Assembly: GCF_001274725.1 (NCBI RefSeq)
Contig: NZ_LGUF01000007.1
Span: 830,001 to 894,000, forward strand
Source: Sporosarcina globispora
GTDB taxonomy: Bacteria; Bacillota; Bacilli; Bacillales; Cytobacillaceae
Reading direction: 5' to 3'
DNA: 64,000 bases
Shown: positions 40,824-50,473 of the stretch, piece after piece
How positions within the stretch are numbered: position 1 is the first letter of the stretch
Layout: each line of letters starts with the position of its first letter
The notes under the pieces: model-generated
What the model was told of the DNA's origin: nothing
The model's input: only the letters and a program-made list of their open reading frames with translations
Databases searched by the model: none
Made by a program: the position numbers and the translations under genes

Positions 40824-41192
40824 ATGATCAATCAAGTGACATTGGTTGGAAGACTGACAAAGGATCCTGAGCTGAAAAGGACACAGGAAGGAATTCCTGT
40901 GACAAATGTGACGCTGGCAGTAAACCGCCAATACCGCAACCAGAAGGGAGAAATTGATGCGGACTTTGTGCAGTGCACATTATGGAAGAAAACGGCGGAA
41001 AATACATCGCAGTTTTGCCGAAAGGGCACGCTGATTGGAATAACCGGACGAATCCAGACGAGACATTATGATAATCAGGAAAAAAAGCGGATTTACGTAA
41101 CAGAGGTGCTAGCGGAATCGGTCCGCTTTCTTGATCGGAAGAAGACAGAGGAAATACCAGTGACTGTGACCAAGGAGGAACTGCCATTTTGA
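40824..41192 (+). CDS. ssbB: Competence single-stranded DNA-binding protein
   Basis: 122 residues, one OB-fold: INQVTLVGRLTKDPELKRTQEGIPVTNVTLAVNR and DFVQCTLWKKTAENTSQFCRKGTLIGITGRIQTR. It lacks the long linker and acidic DDDIPF tail of SsbA (it ends TVTKEELPF), which fits SsbB. It protects incoming DNA during transformation. ATG 40824 after AGAGGAG. The stop overlaps the start of the next small gene. Confidence 0.93.
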   Translation: MINQVTLVGRLTKDPELKRTQEGIPVTNVTLAVNRQYRNQKGEIDADFVQCTLWKKTAENTSQFCRKGTLIGITGRIQTRHYDNQEKKRIYVTEVLAESVRFLDRKKTEEIPVTVTKEELPF

Positions 41193-41389
41193 ATGAAGTG
41201 TCTGAAAGAGAAAAGGCATTGGAATATATGCTCGAAAGCCTCATAAAGATGCTTGGAAAATCAAACCAAAGAGTAGATGACCTGAATAAACGCGTTCTTC
41301 AGCTTGAATCCTTCATCCGTGAAGCTGTTATGCCAAACAGCCATCCCCAAGTAAGCCAATTGCCTAAACGCTTAACCATCATGAACTGA
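41189..41389 (+). CDS. Small coiled-coil protein coupled to ssbB, unknown
   Basis: 66 residues; TTG start overlaps the ssbB stop (TTGA), with AGGAGG 10 bases upstream. The body is one amphipathic helix with heptads (EKALEYMLESLIKMLGKSNQRVDDLNKRVLQLESFIREAV). No family recognised. Coupling suggests that it is made with SsbB and may also be competence-induced. Confidence 0.65.
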   Translation: MNEVSEREKALEYMLESLIKMLGKSNQRVDDLNKRVLQLESFIREAVMPNSHPQVSQLPKRLTIMN

Positions 41390-41469
41390 TGGCTTCTCCA
41401 TCCTGCTGTCCACATAATTTCCTTCCCTAAAGAGAATCAATCATATCCCCAGAACTTCCCCTTAATTGT

Positions 41470-41499
41470 AACCCGGTACTCCAGTGCCGGGTTTTTTTT
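41470..41499 (+). terminator. ssbB unit terminator
   Basis: AACCCGGTAC / GTGCCGGGTT stem and eight T. Confidence 0.9.
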
Positions 41500-41519
41500 G
41501 GCTAAAGTTGTCCATTTCC

Positions 41520-41918
41520 CTAAAATTCTTTTAGTGCTTGAATGTTAGATTTAATGACTTTCACAGCGAGGGCTTTTTTCTTTTCGTTAAAGGTGTATAT
41601 GTCCAGGAGAGCCTTTTTAAGATCTGGATGATTGCTGATGATTTCCCGGATCATCTCCATATCCTTATCATCCGGATTTTCTTTTAGAATGGACTTGTCC
41701 GCAGAGTAAGAGGACGAACCTTCCAATTCATCGGTCAGATAGGTCTTGTCCACTTTATATACATCTGCTATATGAACAAGGGTCTGGTAGGTGGGGGTAA
41801 CCTTGCCTGTTTCATATTTGCTGATGGTCGAGCGATCCACTTTTAGCATTTCAGCTGCAAAATCCTGAGTTTACTTTCGGTCGGTTCTTAATTTTCTCAG
41901 TTTTTCAGGTAAAGACAT
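41520..41918 (-). pseudogene. XRE-family regulator interrupted by an in-frame stop
   Basis: The reading frame starts at ATG 41918-41916 (SLPEKLRKLRTDRK), meets TAA at 41871-41873 (codon 16), then continues in the same frame as TQDFAAEMLKVDRSTISKYETGKVTPTYQTL, a typical XRE helix-turn-helix, and about 70 more residues. The expected residue at the stop is Leu (KxLTQ), so one T-to-A change from TTA would explain it. Restart at 41849 would lose the first helices of the DNA-binding domain. A recent nonsense mutation or sequencing error is possible. Confidence 0.8.
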
Positions 41919-41982
41919 CCTTTTCACCGCCGTTTACATTCTTTCTTCTAACTTAGCGGGAATAAAAGCTGAAAAGGCTGTT

Positions 41983-42024
41983 TGTGAACGATGGTCACAA
42001 TATCCGTAGTGATTGGTGTTCACT
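41983..42024. promoter_or_regulatory. Twin 17-bp dyads, probable XRE operators
   Basis: TGTGAACGATGGTCACA (41983-41999) and AGTGATTGGTGTTCACT (42008-42024) are both perfect 5-bp dyads with 7-base centres, 25 bases apart. They lie between the broken XRE gene and the divergent gene at 42126, where the regulator would bind both promoters. Confidence 0.65.
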
Positions 42025-42125
42025 AATGATAATTATCGCAATATAGGTAATAAGAACCAGGGAGGATTTTCACAGAATATGTCGAATATACTTTTTGAAA
42101 ATAATGATAAGGAGGTGAAAATGGA

Positions 42126-42518
42126 ATGGGTAAAGGAGATATAACCGGGTACCTGTATTTTCAGACAGCAAATAAAAGTTTAAACATTCATCATCAGCCT
42201 GGCTTCTTTGATGCGCTTCAGCTCATCCAGCTCCAGAATAACAAATCCTATCAAAGAATTCCTCTTAGAAGCCATACTTCACTCACGTTCAGCGATATGG
42301 ATAATGATAAGGAAAGACTTCTTCAATACAAATTTAAACTCGGCCAGGTGGCAATAAGCACCGGTGACAAGAACCCTGCATACCAGCTGCTTTCCTGTTT
42401 TATCATAAAAGAAGGCAGCAAAGTAACCTTTCTGACGCAAAAGCCCAATAAGCCTGAATATGCGAAAATTAAAAAAAAGCCTTCAAGCCTTTATGCATAT
42501 AAAGGACTTGAAGACTGA
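42126..42518 (+). CDS. Unknown 130-residue protein
   Basis: Soluble protein without signal peptide (GKGDITGYLYFQTANKSLNIHHQPGFFDALQLIQLQ), ending in a basic tail. AAGGAGGTG lies 8 bases before the ATG. An overlapping ATG at 42121 opens only a 7-codon frame. Divergent from the XRE pseudogene and preceded by its likely operators, so it is probably the regulated target. It converges on ywqA. Family not recognised. Confidence 0.65.
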   Translation: MGKGDITGYLYFQTANKSLNIHHQPGFFDALQLIQLQNNKSYQRIPLRSHTSLTFSDMDNDKERLLQYKFKLGQVAISTGDKNPAYQLLSCFIIKEGSKVTFLTQKPNKPEYAKIKKKPSSLYAYKGLED

Positions 42519-42525
42519 TCAAACA

Positions 42526-45345
42526 TTATGTCAGGTGAATCAATTCCCGCAGCTCATCTGTTGACAGCTCGGTAATCCAATTTTCGCTCGTAATAATTTG
42601 ATCATTAAGGGATTGCTTTTTTTCAAGCATGCTATCAATCTTTTCTTCGAGCGTGCCGGTGGCAATCATTTTATGAACATGAACAAAACGTTTTTGTCCA
42701 ATACGGTAGGCGCGGTCGGTTGCCTGGTTTTCCACGGCCGGATTCCACCATCGGTCATAATGAATGACATGGTTTGCTGCCGTCAGATTCAAACCGGTTC
42801 CTCCGGCTTTAAGCGACAGCAGGAATACCGGGAATTCGTGATTTTGAAAACGGCTGATCATTTGATCCCGTTCCTGTTTTGGCACGCTTCCATTTAAAAA
42901 TGGCACATCGAATCCGAACTGTTTTTTCAGCAAGCGGGCAATCATGTTCCCCATTTCGATGTACTGTGTAAAAATCAGACAGCTTTCGCCCTGTTCATGT
43001 ACTGCACCAATCAGTTCACTTAATTTTTCAAGCTTTACTGAACGTTCAAGGACATGTTTCGGCTTCGCTTCCTTCAAATAGAGGGCCGGATGATTACACA
43101 GCTGCTTCAAGCGGCTTAATAACTGCAGAATCAGACCTTTTCGCTCAAATCCGGACAGTTTTTCAATCTGTGCGAATGTATCCTGGACAAGCTGCTCGTA
43201 AAGGGAGGCCTGTTCAGCTGTAAGCGGGCAATATTCCTTCTGCTCAAGCTTATCAGGCAGGTTCAGGGCCACGTCCTCATCCTTCTTCGTGCGGCGGAGC
43301 AGGAAGGGGCGGATATAAGCCTGCAGCTGCTTAACTTTATCTTTGTCGTCATCCTTCTCAATCGGAAGAACATAGCGCTTCTGGAACTGGCCGAGACTGC
43401 CGAGATAGCCGTGGTTCGTAAAGTCAAAAATGGACCAGAGCTCGGAGAGGCGGTTTTCCATCGGCGTGCCGGTCAGGGCAATATGGTGCTTGCCCTTTAA
43501 CTTTCGTACAGCCCGTGATTGCTTTGTCTGGGCATTTTTAATATTCTGGGCCTCATCAATCGAAATCGAGCTCCACTCGATTGTTTCAAAATCCTCCAGA
43601 TCCATATGGGTTAAACCATAGGAGGTAAGCACAATATCAGATTCCAATGCTTTTTCAGAAAAGCTTTCGCCCTTCAGGCGGTTTGATCCGTAATGAAGAT
43701 ACACGCTCATGCCAGGGGCAAAGCGCTCGATTTCCTTCTGCCAGTTGCCGAGGACCGATGTAGGACAGATGATAAGGGATGGGCCGCTGTCTTCCTCTTT
43801 CTTTACCTTCAAAAGATAAGAGATCAGCTGAATCGTTTTTCCAAGTCCCATATCATCTGCCAGAATGGCGCCAAATCCATAGCGGCGCAGAAACAGCAGC
43901 CAGCTCATGCCAAGCTTCTGGTAAGGGCGGAGATCACCCTTGAAGCTTGAAGGAACCTCTTCATGCGGAAGACTTTTGATATCGCGGAGCTGCTTCACCA
44001 TCTGTTTCCATTGGCGGTTAAGCTCAATTTGGATGCGGGCAAATGCTTTAGGATTATCCAGTTCGTCTTCCTGCATGCTCTCGTCAGCCATTAGCTCCTG
44101 TTCTATCAGGTCACGGACGTGCAATCCTTCTTTTTCTGCTTTCTTCATTAAATCCTGAATATGACGGACAAAATGGGGATCCAGCTTAATCCAGCGGCCA
44201 CGAATGTAGACGAGCCGTCTTTTTTCCTCCACCATACCCTGGAATTCTTCCTCGGTTAAATCAACGCCATTCATGCTGAAGCGCCAATCATAATCCAGCA
44301 TCGACTGCAGCCCGACAAACGAAGGACGATGGCTGCCGGTTCCTTTCACTTTTGCTTTGACCCTCAGACTAGCATTCTTCATAGCCTGCCACCACGAAGG
44401 AAGCAGAATTTCAACGCCAAGTGCGAGCAGGGTTTCGCTTGCCTCAGTCAGGAATGTCCAGGCTTCATCTTCAGTCAGCGAAGTGGAGATCTTGCCAGGC
44501 TTGCCCTCAAGCCATGGGAAAAGCTCCAGCCAGCGCTGGATTTCTTTTTCAATTGTAACTTCGTAATCATGCCATTCATGCGGATAATTCGAATAGTCCT
44601 TATAATCGACAAATGCATCCGGATTCTTTTTTCCGCGGAGAAAAATCGTCAAATCCCAGCTGGTATCAACATCTGCCGGTTCTTCCAGTTTTAGTCCAAT
44701 CGAAAAAGGAGCTTCATTTATTTTGACACCGATCCATTCCTGCCAGCTTTCTTCATCAAAATAAGCAGCAAGATCTCGAGAGGAGAGATGCTCACTCTGC
44801 AATGCTTCAAGTTTCTCACCAAACTGCTCTTTTGCTTCCTGGTTCTGATTCATAAAGCCGTCAAGGGAGCGGTGAAATAAATCTCCGATAAACTCTCTGA
44901 CAGGAGTGCCTTCTACAGTCTGGTCCCAAAAGTTTGTGCCGAATTCGGTAATCACACTTTCCGGCAGTGCCCAGCGGAAATGGTCCTGTTCCCAGGCAGC
45001 AAAATCAGGCACCCATTCTTTTTCAACAATTGAATCGTATAGGGCATGAGAGGAGGCCAGCAGAATTTCCGCAGTTTCATCCCAGCTCCAATCAATCAAA
45101 CGGTTGAACTGCTCTGCCGCAAAAAGGGTAACGAGCTGCCAGCCGCTAACAGAAACCCCTTTGATTCCGTCCACATCTACAGCATCAAGCATGGTCCCAA
45201 AAAAACTTTCTCTGTGATGGTTAAAAAGAAGCGGCTTCCATTCTTTTTGGGAAAGGAGGCGGCCTTCTTCATTGACAGCGAAAATCAGGTAGCGGTCATT
45301 GTTTATTGATTTGACTTTCACATGGAGAAATCTCGTTTTAAGCAT
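42526..45345 (-). CDS. ywqA: SNF2-family DNA/RNA helicase YwqA
   Basis: 939 residues of the Swi2/Snf2 ATPase group. Motifs in the C-terminal half: ILADDMGLGKTIQL (Walker A), SISIDEAQNIKN (DEAQ box), LTGTPMENRLSELW, LLSLKAGGTGLNLTAANHVIHYDRWWNPAVENQATDRAYRIGQ. The N-terminal half is the bacterial SNF2 accessory region. The start overlaps the end of ywqB by 8 bases, so the two are coupled. Such pairs may remodel protein-DNA complexes or RNA polymerase. Confidence 0.94.
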   Translation of the reverse strand: MLKTRFLHVKVKSINNDRYLIFAVNEEGRLLSQKEWKPLLFNHHRESFFGTMLDAVDVDGIKGVSVSGWQLVTLFAAEQFNRLIDWSWDETAEILLASSHALYDSIVEKEWVPDFAAWEQDHFRWALPESVITEFGTNFWDQTVEGTPVREFIGDLFHRSLDGFMNQNQEAKEQFGEKLEALQSEHLSSRDLAAYFDEESWQEWIGVKINEAPFSIGLKLEEPADVDTSWDLTIFLRGKKNPDAFVDYKDYSNYPHEWHDYEVTIEKEIQRWLELFPWLEGKPGKISTSLTEDEAWTFLTEASETLLALGVEILLPSWWQAMKNASLRVKAKVKGTGSHRPSFVGLQSMLDYDWRFSMNGVDLTEEEFQGMVEEKRRLVYIRGRWIKLDPHFVRHIQDLMKKAEKEGLHVRDLIEQELMADESMQEDELDNPKAFARIQIELNRQWKQMVKQLRDIKSLPHEEVPSSFKGDLRPYQKLGMSWLLFLRRYGFGAILADDMGLGKTIQLISYLLKVKKEEDSGPSLIICPTSVLGNWQKEIERFAPGMSVYLHYGSNRLKGESFSEKALESDIVLTSYGLTHMDLEDFETIEWSSISIDEAQNIKNAQTKQSRAVRKLKGKHHIALTGTPMENRLSELWSIFDFTNHGYLGSLGQFQKRYVLPIEKDDDKDKVKQLQAYIRPFLLRRTKKDEDVALNLPDKLEQKEYCPLTAEQASLYEQLVQDTFAQIEKLSGFERKGLILQLLSRLKQLCNHPALYLKEAKPKHVLERSVKLEKLSELIGAVHEQGESCLIFTQYIEMGNMIARLLKKQFGFDVPFLNGSVPKQERDQMISRFQNHEFPVFLLSLKAGGTGLNLTAANHVIHYDRWWNPAVENQATDRAYRIGQKRFVHVHKMIATGTLEEKIDSMLEKKQSLNDQIITSENWITELSTDELRELIHLT

Positions 45346-46954
45346 CGATTAGCTTACCCCTTTTGCATTCTTCCTGAAAGGCGCGGAGACGTTTCGTTTT
45401 TTCAAGCAGCATTTCTAGAAAAAGCTGCCAGTCTTCCTGGCGTTTCAGCTTGTTGTAAAGTGTGCGAAGCTTTTTCATTTTTCGGACGGCCTCACGGTAA
45501 TGGTCCCTGTTTTTCATATTGATATGGTCGTTGATCGACTGATGATACAGCGGCAGTAGGATGGATGGTTCCTTTTTGCTGATTTCCCTGATCCGGTCCT
45601 TTCCAAGAGAATCAATATCAAAGCCGATGAATGCCTGCAGATCCGCCCACTTCATGAATTCGCCTTTTTCAAAAAGAAGATATTCATAATCGCTGTAGCT
45701 GTACGGCAGAGTCTCCATTAGGGCTTTCTCGTACAAATCCATTTTGCTGCTTTCCAGGCAATAGGGAGAAATAGCCTTGATGGCTAAGCTCGTGAAATCC
45801 ATGCAGGCATAATAGTCTTCAGATCGTTTCAGATAATCCCGTAATTTATGGATAAATGCTTCTGCATAAGGACCCATCCGATTCCAGTCCTTATGGGCTG
45901 AAAAGTAATCTATCCAGTAAAGCATATAAGGTGTTATTAAGTCATTTGGCACATTTAAAACACTGAGTGCCTGTTCATCATTGCGTTCAAGGATATGCAG
46001 ATGGACATAGCCTGCCACTGACGGAAGGCTGTGCTCTTCTTTGACAATAGACTTCAGCTTTTGAATCTCCGCTTCACGCCATTCTTTCTTTTTGAAAAAA
46101 TGCGTCCATAACAGGCGGTATAAATGGGCCCGTTCATAATCCAAACCAAAAGAACAGGTGATCAGGCCGGCTGAATCATCCTTTAGCTTTTCGATAAATT
46201 GATCAAAAGCGAAGGGCAGGGAGTGCACAGACAATTTGTTCATAATTTCAACGGAATCTTCCATCAGAGACTGATAAAGATGGCGGTAATAACGGTCAAT
46301 CAATTCTTCGCCATGCCCATACTTCCTGCTCAGCGCCATCAGCTTTTTAAAAGAAAAGACATAGCCGATAAGCAGATAAAGAAGCTTCCATTCCTGTTCA
46401 ACCGGTGCACCGGCTTTCATTCGTCGCAGGTACACATGGAAAAGCTCGGGAAGTACATAAGGTCGAGGCTCTCCCTGTTTTTCCATCAGCTCGGTAAAGC
46501 TTTCTTCAAATGCGGCAATCCAGCGGTCATAATCCGCTTTCATCTGGCCGGAGGATTTCAACAGATCCTTCGCTCTTTGAAGCCCCCAGTTCTTGGCTGT
46601 CTGCTTTTCCTTAATCGGCTTCCGCCACTCTTCAATCCACATGGATACACTTCTGGCTTTGGAAAGAAGCTGCAGAAACACCGCAGTCTGATGGCGGCAA
46701 AAACCTTCAGCAGGGCAGGAACACTCACTCAAATGAATGAACTCAAGATCAAGTTCAACCTTTGCCGGAGTCACATCCTGTACCGTTGCCAACACTCTAT
46801 CACCTTCAAAGCGAAGCTGATACACAAGTCCCTGCCGAAAAAGCATCAGCCCTTTCTGCACCAGGCGGGCATCCTCCTCATTCTCAGCCCGCAGCAGCCC
46901 CTTCAGCTCATTCGCTGCAAACTCCAAAGGCTCCAAAAACCGCTCCGGAATCAT
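45338..46954 (-). CDS. ywqB: SWIM zinc-finger protein YwqB
   Basis: 538 residues. SWIM motif near the N-terminus with ligands Cys78, Cys80, Cys86 and His88 (SECSCPAEGFCRHQT). The rest is helical and repeats-like. Its gene is just upstream of ywqA on the minus strand and overlaps it, as in B. subtilis; SWIM proteins commonly accompany SNF2 helicases. No clear ribosome binding site was seen beyond GGGGG near the start. Confidence 0.9.
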   Translation of the reverse strand: MIPERFLEPLEFAANELKGLLRAENEEDARLVQKGLMLFRQGLVYQLRFEGDRVLATVQDVTPAKVELDLEFIHLSECSCPAEGFCRHQTAVFLQLLSKARSVSMWIEEWRKPIKEKQTAKNWGLQRAKDLLKSSGQMKADYDRWIAAFEESFTELMEKQGEPRPYVLPELFHVYLRRMKAGAPVEQEWKLLYLLIGYVFSFKKLMALSRKYGHGEELIDRYYRHLYQSLMEDSVEIMNKLSVHSLPFAFDQFIEKLKDDSAGLITCSFGLDYERAHLYRLLWTHFFKKKEWREAEIQKLKSIVKEEHSLPSVAGYVHLHILERNDEQALSVLNVPNDLITPYMLYWIDYFSAHKDWNRMGPYAEAFIHKLRDYLKRSEDYYACMDFTSLAIKAISPYCLESSKMDLYEKALMETLPYSYSDYEYLLFEKGEFMKWADLQAFIGFDIDSLGKDRIREISKKEPSILLPLYHQSINDHINMKNRDHYREAVRKMKKLRTLYNKLKRQEDWQLFLEMLLEKTKRLRAFQEECKRGKLIDA

Positions 46955-46973
46955 TTTTCAACCCCCTTGTTGT

Positions 46974-47041
46974 TGGGACATAGGGACAGGTTCCCTGTCC
47001 CGGCCTTCTTAGAGGGACACCGAACCTGTCCCCGTGTCCCA
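46974..47041. repeat. GGGACA palindromic repeat, copy 1
   Basis: Contains GGGACAGG-TT-CCCTGTCCC and AGGGACACCG..CCCCGTGTCCC, nested complementary arms. Related short elements are at 59697 and 60092. Non-coding; upstream of ywqB. Confidence 0.8.
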
Positions 47042-47217
47042 AAGTACATTCCTTTATTATAACATTTAGGAGGGATAGAATGAAGGCGTGCATCGTTTCA
47101 AAAATAGTATGAGGGAATTCTTGATGGAAGTCTTGCGGAAGATTTAGTCGGAATTTTCGATTTTTTGATGTAAAATGGTAGTATAGATTTAATGCTTTAA
47201 AGGAACTGGGTGGGGAA

Positions 47218-48429
47218 ATGACTGCTGTAAATGCAAGACAACAGGAACCAGCTAAATATTCATTGCATGATGCTGGCTTCAAGAAAATAATGATTGCACT
47301 GACTAGTGCATCCATTTTGGTATTTGCTAATTTGTACTTTGTGCAGCCAATAATGCCGCTGCTGGTGAAATCATTTGACATCACATCAGCAGCTGCCGGT
47401 TTATCGCTTTCTGCTGCTGTTGTTTCTATGATTGTCGGATTACTATTCTTCGGATTTTTATCGGATCGAATCGGCCGAGTTTCAATAATGAATATCACGC
47501 TTGTTTGTACTATTATTCCGCTGGCGCTTATGCCAATTGCACCTAATTTTGAAATATTTCTGATACTGCGCTTCATGCAGGGTTTTTGTATAGCAGGCCT
47601 GCCTGCAGCTGCCATCGCCTATTTAGGGGAGGAGCTGGATTCTAGAAGCGTCAGTCACGGCATCACCATGTATATCGCAGCCAATGCCATTGGCGGAATG
47701 GCAGGCCGTGTCTTCGTTGGGTATATAGCTGATATGGCCAGCTGGCAGTCTTCTGTATATTATCTTTTTGGATGCTCCATTCTGCTGTTTGCCATTTATT
47801 TCATCACTCTGCCAAATTCCCATTTTTTCAGGACAAGTAAAATATCTATTCGAAAAGACTTGTCAGGCATGGGATCACATCTGAAAAATACGAAGCTTTT
47901 CCCTGCGTTTGCAATGGGAATACTCCTCCAATTCTCGTTTACAGGAGTATGGACGTACCTGCCTTTTTATCTGGAACAGGATCCTTTTAATCTTTCAGTA
48001 AAGAATATATCTTTTACCTACCTTGCCTACAGTTTCGGGATAGTTGGCTCGATCCTTGGCGGAAGACTATCTGCTCAATTTAAGCAAACGACACTGGTCT
48101 CAGTAGGAACCGTTATCTTAATAGGAGGGACATTGCTGACCAATGTGCACTCCTTATCTGTAATCGTAATGGGCTTATGTTTGACCTGCCTGGGGTTCTT
48201 TGTAGCGCATTCGCTGATGGCGGCCATTGTGAATGAACGCGCTTCCCATCACAAAGCCGGTGCATCCAGCATCTATCTCGTAAGCTATTACCTTGGAGTC
48301 GCAACAGGAGGGACCCTTGCCGGCCTTGTATGGCAGACTGGGGGCTGGACGGGGATAACTGTGGTTTCCTTTGGGCTGCTTCCGGTTGTGGTGTGGCTGA
48401 TGGCCGGTAACGGGAAGGTTCGTAGCTGA
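47218..48429 (+). CDS. MFS transporter, drug/sugar efflux type (YnfM-like)
   Basis: 403 residues, 12 membrane helices. MFS motif A GFLSDRIGRVSI between helices 2 and 3; helix 5 region LGEELDSRSVSHGITMYIAANAIGGMAGRV is typical of the YnfM/arabinose-efflux group. Substrate unknown; export of a small organic compound is likely. GGGTGGGGA lies before the ATG. Single gene, with a repeat-rich stretch after it. Confidence 0.85.
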   Translation: MTAVNARQQEPAKYSLHDAGFKKIMIALTSASILVFANLYFVQPIMPLLVKSFDITSAAAGLSLSAAVVSMIVGLLFFGFLSDRIGRVSIMNITLVCTIIPLALMPIAPNFEIFLILRFMQGFCIAGLPAAAIAYLGEELDSRSVSHGITMYIAANAIGGMAGRVFVGYIADMASWQSSVYYLFGCSILLFAIYFITLPNSHFFRTSKISIRKDLSGMGSHLKNTKLFPAFAMGILLQFSFTGVWTYLPFYLEQDPFNLSVKNISFTYLAYSFGIVGSILGGRLSAQFKQTTLVSVGTVILIGGTLLTNVHSLSVIVMGLCLTCLGFFVAHSLMAAIVNERASHHKAGASSIYLVSYYLGVATGGTLAGLVWQTGGWTGITVVSFGLLPVVVWLMAGNGKVRS

Positions 48430-48443
48430 TATGGCGAGGCTGA

Positions 48444-48536
48444 TTCGGACAGAGCAGCCGAGAATTAGCTAAATGAAGTCCGAACCGGAGGCACCTTCGG
48501 ACAGTGCAAGCAAGAATTTCCTTATTGGAGTCCGAA
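48444..48536. repeat. Two 41-bp TTCGGAC/GTCCGAA units in tandem
   Basis: 48444-48484 and 48496-48536 are each exactly 41 bases, begin TTCGGACAG and end GTCCGAA, with related centres (AGCAAGAATT-like and AATGAAG/ATTGGAG). The spacer is 11 bases. Each unit can form a hairpin. Non-coding, after the MFS gene. Confidence 0.85.
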
Positions 48537-48589
48537 CACAAGGCTGAGTACTAGAAACAATTAATGCTAATCTAATAGGGAAATTTAAA

Positions 48590-48613
48590 GCCCCAATCAA
48601 TAGTAATTGGGGC
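48590..48613 (-). terminator. Hairpin downstream of the esterase-like gene
   Basis: GCCCCAAT / ATTGGGGC stem; on the minus strand it is followed by TTTAAATTT. It lies about 170 bases after the stop at 48785. Confidence 0.6.
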
Positions 48614-48784
48614 ATATTAAAACAAGGCACTCTTATCAATAAGCTTAAAAAATCAATTTATGTGCGGATAAACTTTTTTCTGTACTTATTGCCCGAAATA
48701 ATATGCGGTTAAAAATATTTATGTGCGATACGCAATTTTCAAAACAGCTGATTATCACTGTCCCGGCCTTATCCTGCTTTAAAC

Positions 48785-50332
48785 CTAACGAGGATCCCGT
48801 TCCTGCCCTGTTTTCAGATCAATAACCTTTACCGGGTTCTTCGGTGCATCAATCGTTTTGCTCGCAGGAGCAGCATTTCCATTTTCGACCCAGTCGACAA
48901 GCATGTCCAATGACTGGTGAGCGTAAGGCAATAAAGGCTGAAGCTCTTTATCCGGATCGGTGGAGGTGTTCCAGACAAGGCTGTCAACATGGTTGCCGTT
49001 CTCAATGGTATACAGGCGGTGCAGGTCCTGCTTTCCGGATTTCTTTACCAGCTTTTGATATCCCTTTGCATGAATTTCCGGGAATATCAGTGCATCAAGG
49101 GAACCAGTGAAAGAGATGAGAGGCACATCAATATCTCCAGTATTGGCCACTTCCTTAATATTGTCTTTAACCTCCTTCGGCCGGGTCACATACTTATAAT
49201 CTTCAAAAATATGATCATAGGATCGGTCTCTCACGCCATTAACGAAGTTCAGGTAATTGCTCCAATGCGTACTGCCTGGTGCTTCCGGGTCGAAATGGTC
49301 TCGATAGATATTCAGCGAAACAAACCAATATACCTGATCATGATAGGCCCACAGTTTTTCCGAGCCTTTTGGCAAACCTGCTTTGTATAGCTCTTTAATC
49401 GCTTTTTGCTGTTCCTTGCCGCTTCCATACAAAGCCTCCTCAGCGTGATTCACAACGGAAGTCAGGGAACTGATCAAGTTAGGCTTTTTCTCTGTCCATA
49501 AAACGCCTTCCCAATCAACTCCTCCGTCAAAAAGGCGAGGTTCACCGGTTTTATCCGGATGGTCATTTTCAAGGGCATAGCGCACGACATATCCGCCGTT
49601 GGAAATACCCATCGCATATGTAGGGATTCTGTGCTGTTCTGTAATTAAATCATTTGCCGGTTCAGAAGAATCCGCCGGGTCGATCAGCCCATCTGAATAG
49701 TGCTCCACTAAATATTGCTGTGCTGCTTTCGTAATTTGGCGGAACCGCAGATGCCATTCTGAAACGCTATCATCCTTATCGGCTAAGGCATTCTTTACTT
49801 TTGCAAACGGATCAGAAGATTCGGCCTCGCCCTGGGTTCCTTTATCAATTGCTGCAAAAGCATATCCTTTTTCCAGGACATAGTCGCTGAAAAGCAGGTC
49901 GGTCGACGTTTCATTTCTTGTAGCCGGGATTCCCGAAACAACCAGCCTGCCATTCCAGTTATCCGGAACCCTAATGACAAACTGGGCATCTTCAAAAATA
50001 CCATTTACTTGAGTTCCCGTTACTGAAGCAGGTTTGTACATTTGATGCCATCCGGTTCCTTCCGCAGCACTTCCCCATAAATAAGGGGCAAGACCGATAT
50101 TTCCATAAAGAGTTGCTTGCTGATATTGGAGGGGATTCTTGGTCGTCAGCCAGCTGCTGTCCACACCGTTAAAGTATTGTTCCGTTACTGAATGCGCACC
50201 AGGTATTATAGCCTGGTTTTCCGCTGCAGTTTGCTCGGCAAAACTTCCTTCCGGAAAAAGTGAAAAGCTTAAAGCAGAAGCCAAAGATAACGCGATCAGC
50301 TTATTTTTCAGATGAATCCATCCCTTCTTCAT
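48785..50332 (-). CDS. Secreted alpha/beta-hydrolase, tannase/esterase-like
   Basis: About 515 residues from the ATG at 50332 ([31 protein letters not shown]), which gives a proper signal peptide; the frame is open to 50377, but that start has no site either. The probable nucleophile is Ser in [17 protein letters not shown] (GxSxG), with a late Asp ([10 protein letters not shown]) and His (ENGNHVDSL). Likely an extracellular esterase for aromatic or hydroxyalkanoate esters; the substrate cannot be read from the sequence. Family assignment is tentative. Confidence 0.72.
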   Translation of the reverse strand: MKKGWIHLKNKLIALSLASALSFSLFPEGSFAEQTAAENQAIIPGAHSVTEQYFNGVDSSWLTTKNPLQYQQATLYGNIGLAPYLWGSAAEGTGWHQMYKPASVTGTQVNGIFEDAQFVIRVPDNWNGRLVVSGIPATRNETSTDLLFSDYVLEKGYAFAAIDKGTQGEAESSDPFAKVKNALADKDDSVSEWHLRFRQITKAAQQYLVEHYSDGLIDPADSSEPANDLITEQHRIPTYAMGISNGGYVVRYALENDHPDKTGEPRLFDGGVDWEGVLWTEKKPNLISSLTSVVNHAEEALYGSGKEQQKAIKELYKAGLPKGSEKLWAYHDQVYWFVSLNIYRDHFDPEAPGSTHWSNYLNFVNGVRDRSYDHIFEDYKYVTRPKEVKDNIKEVANTGDIDVPLISFTGSLDALIFPEIHAKGYQKLVKKSGKQDLHRLYTIENGNHVDSLVWNTSTDPDKELQPLLPYAHQSLDMLVDWVENGNAAPASKTIDAPKNPVKVIDLKTGQERDPR

Positions 50333-50473
50333 AATCTCGTACAGTTCTATTCTACTTTTACTAAAAATGGGAATCATGGGTCTTAATAATTAATTATTTG
50401 AATTTTCAGTAAAAAACTGAACATTAAAAATTGTGATAGCTGACCGATGTTAGTCCTATAGACTTATAAGTAA

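Noticed and set aside
42026-42040. Fur-box-like TGATAATTATC
   Set aside because: Only a partial match to the 19-bp Fur box, in AT-rich DNA.
46199-47062. Long plus-strand frame opposite ywqB
   Set aside because: Antisense shadow of ywqB, which has the SWIM motif and matches its family.
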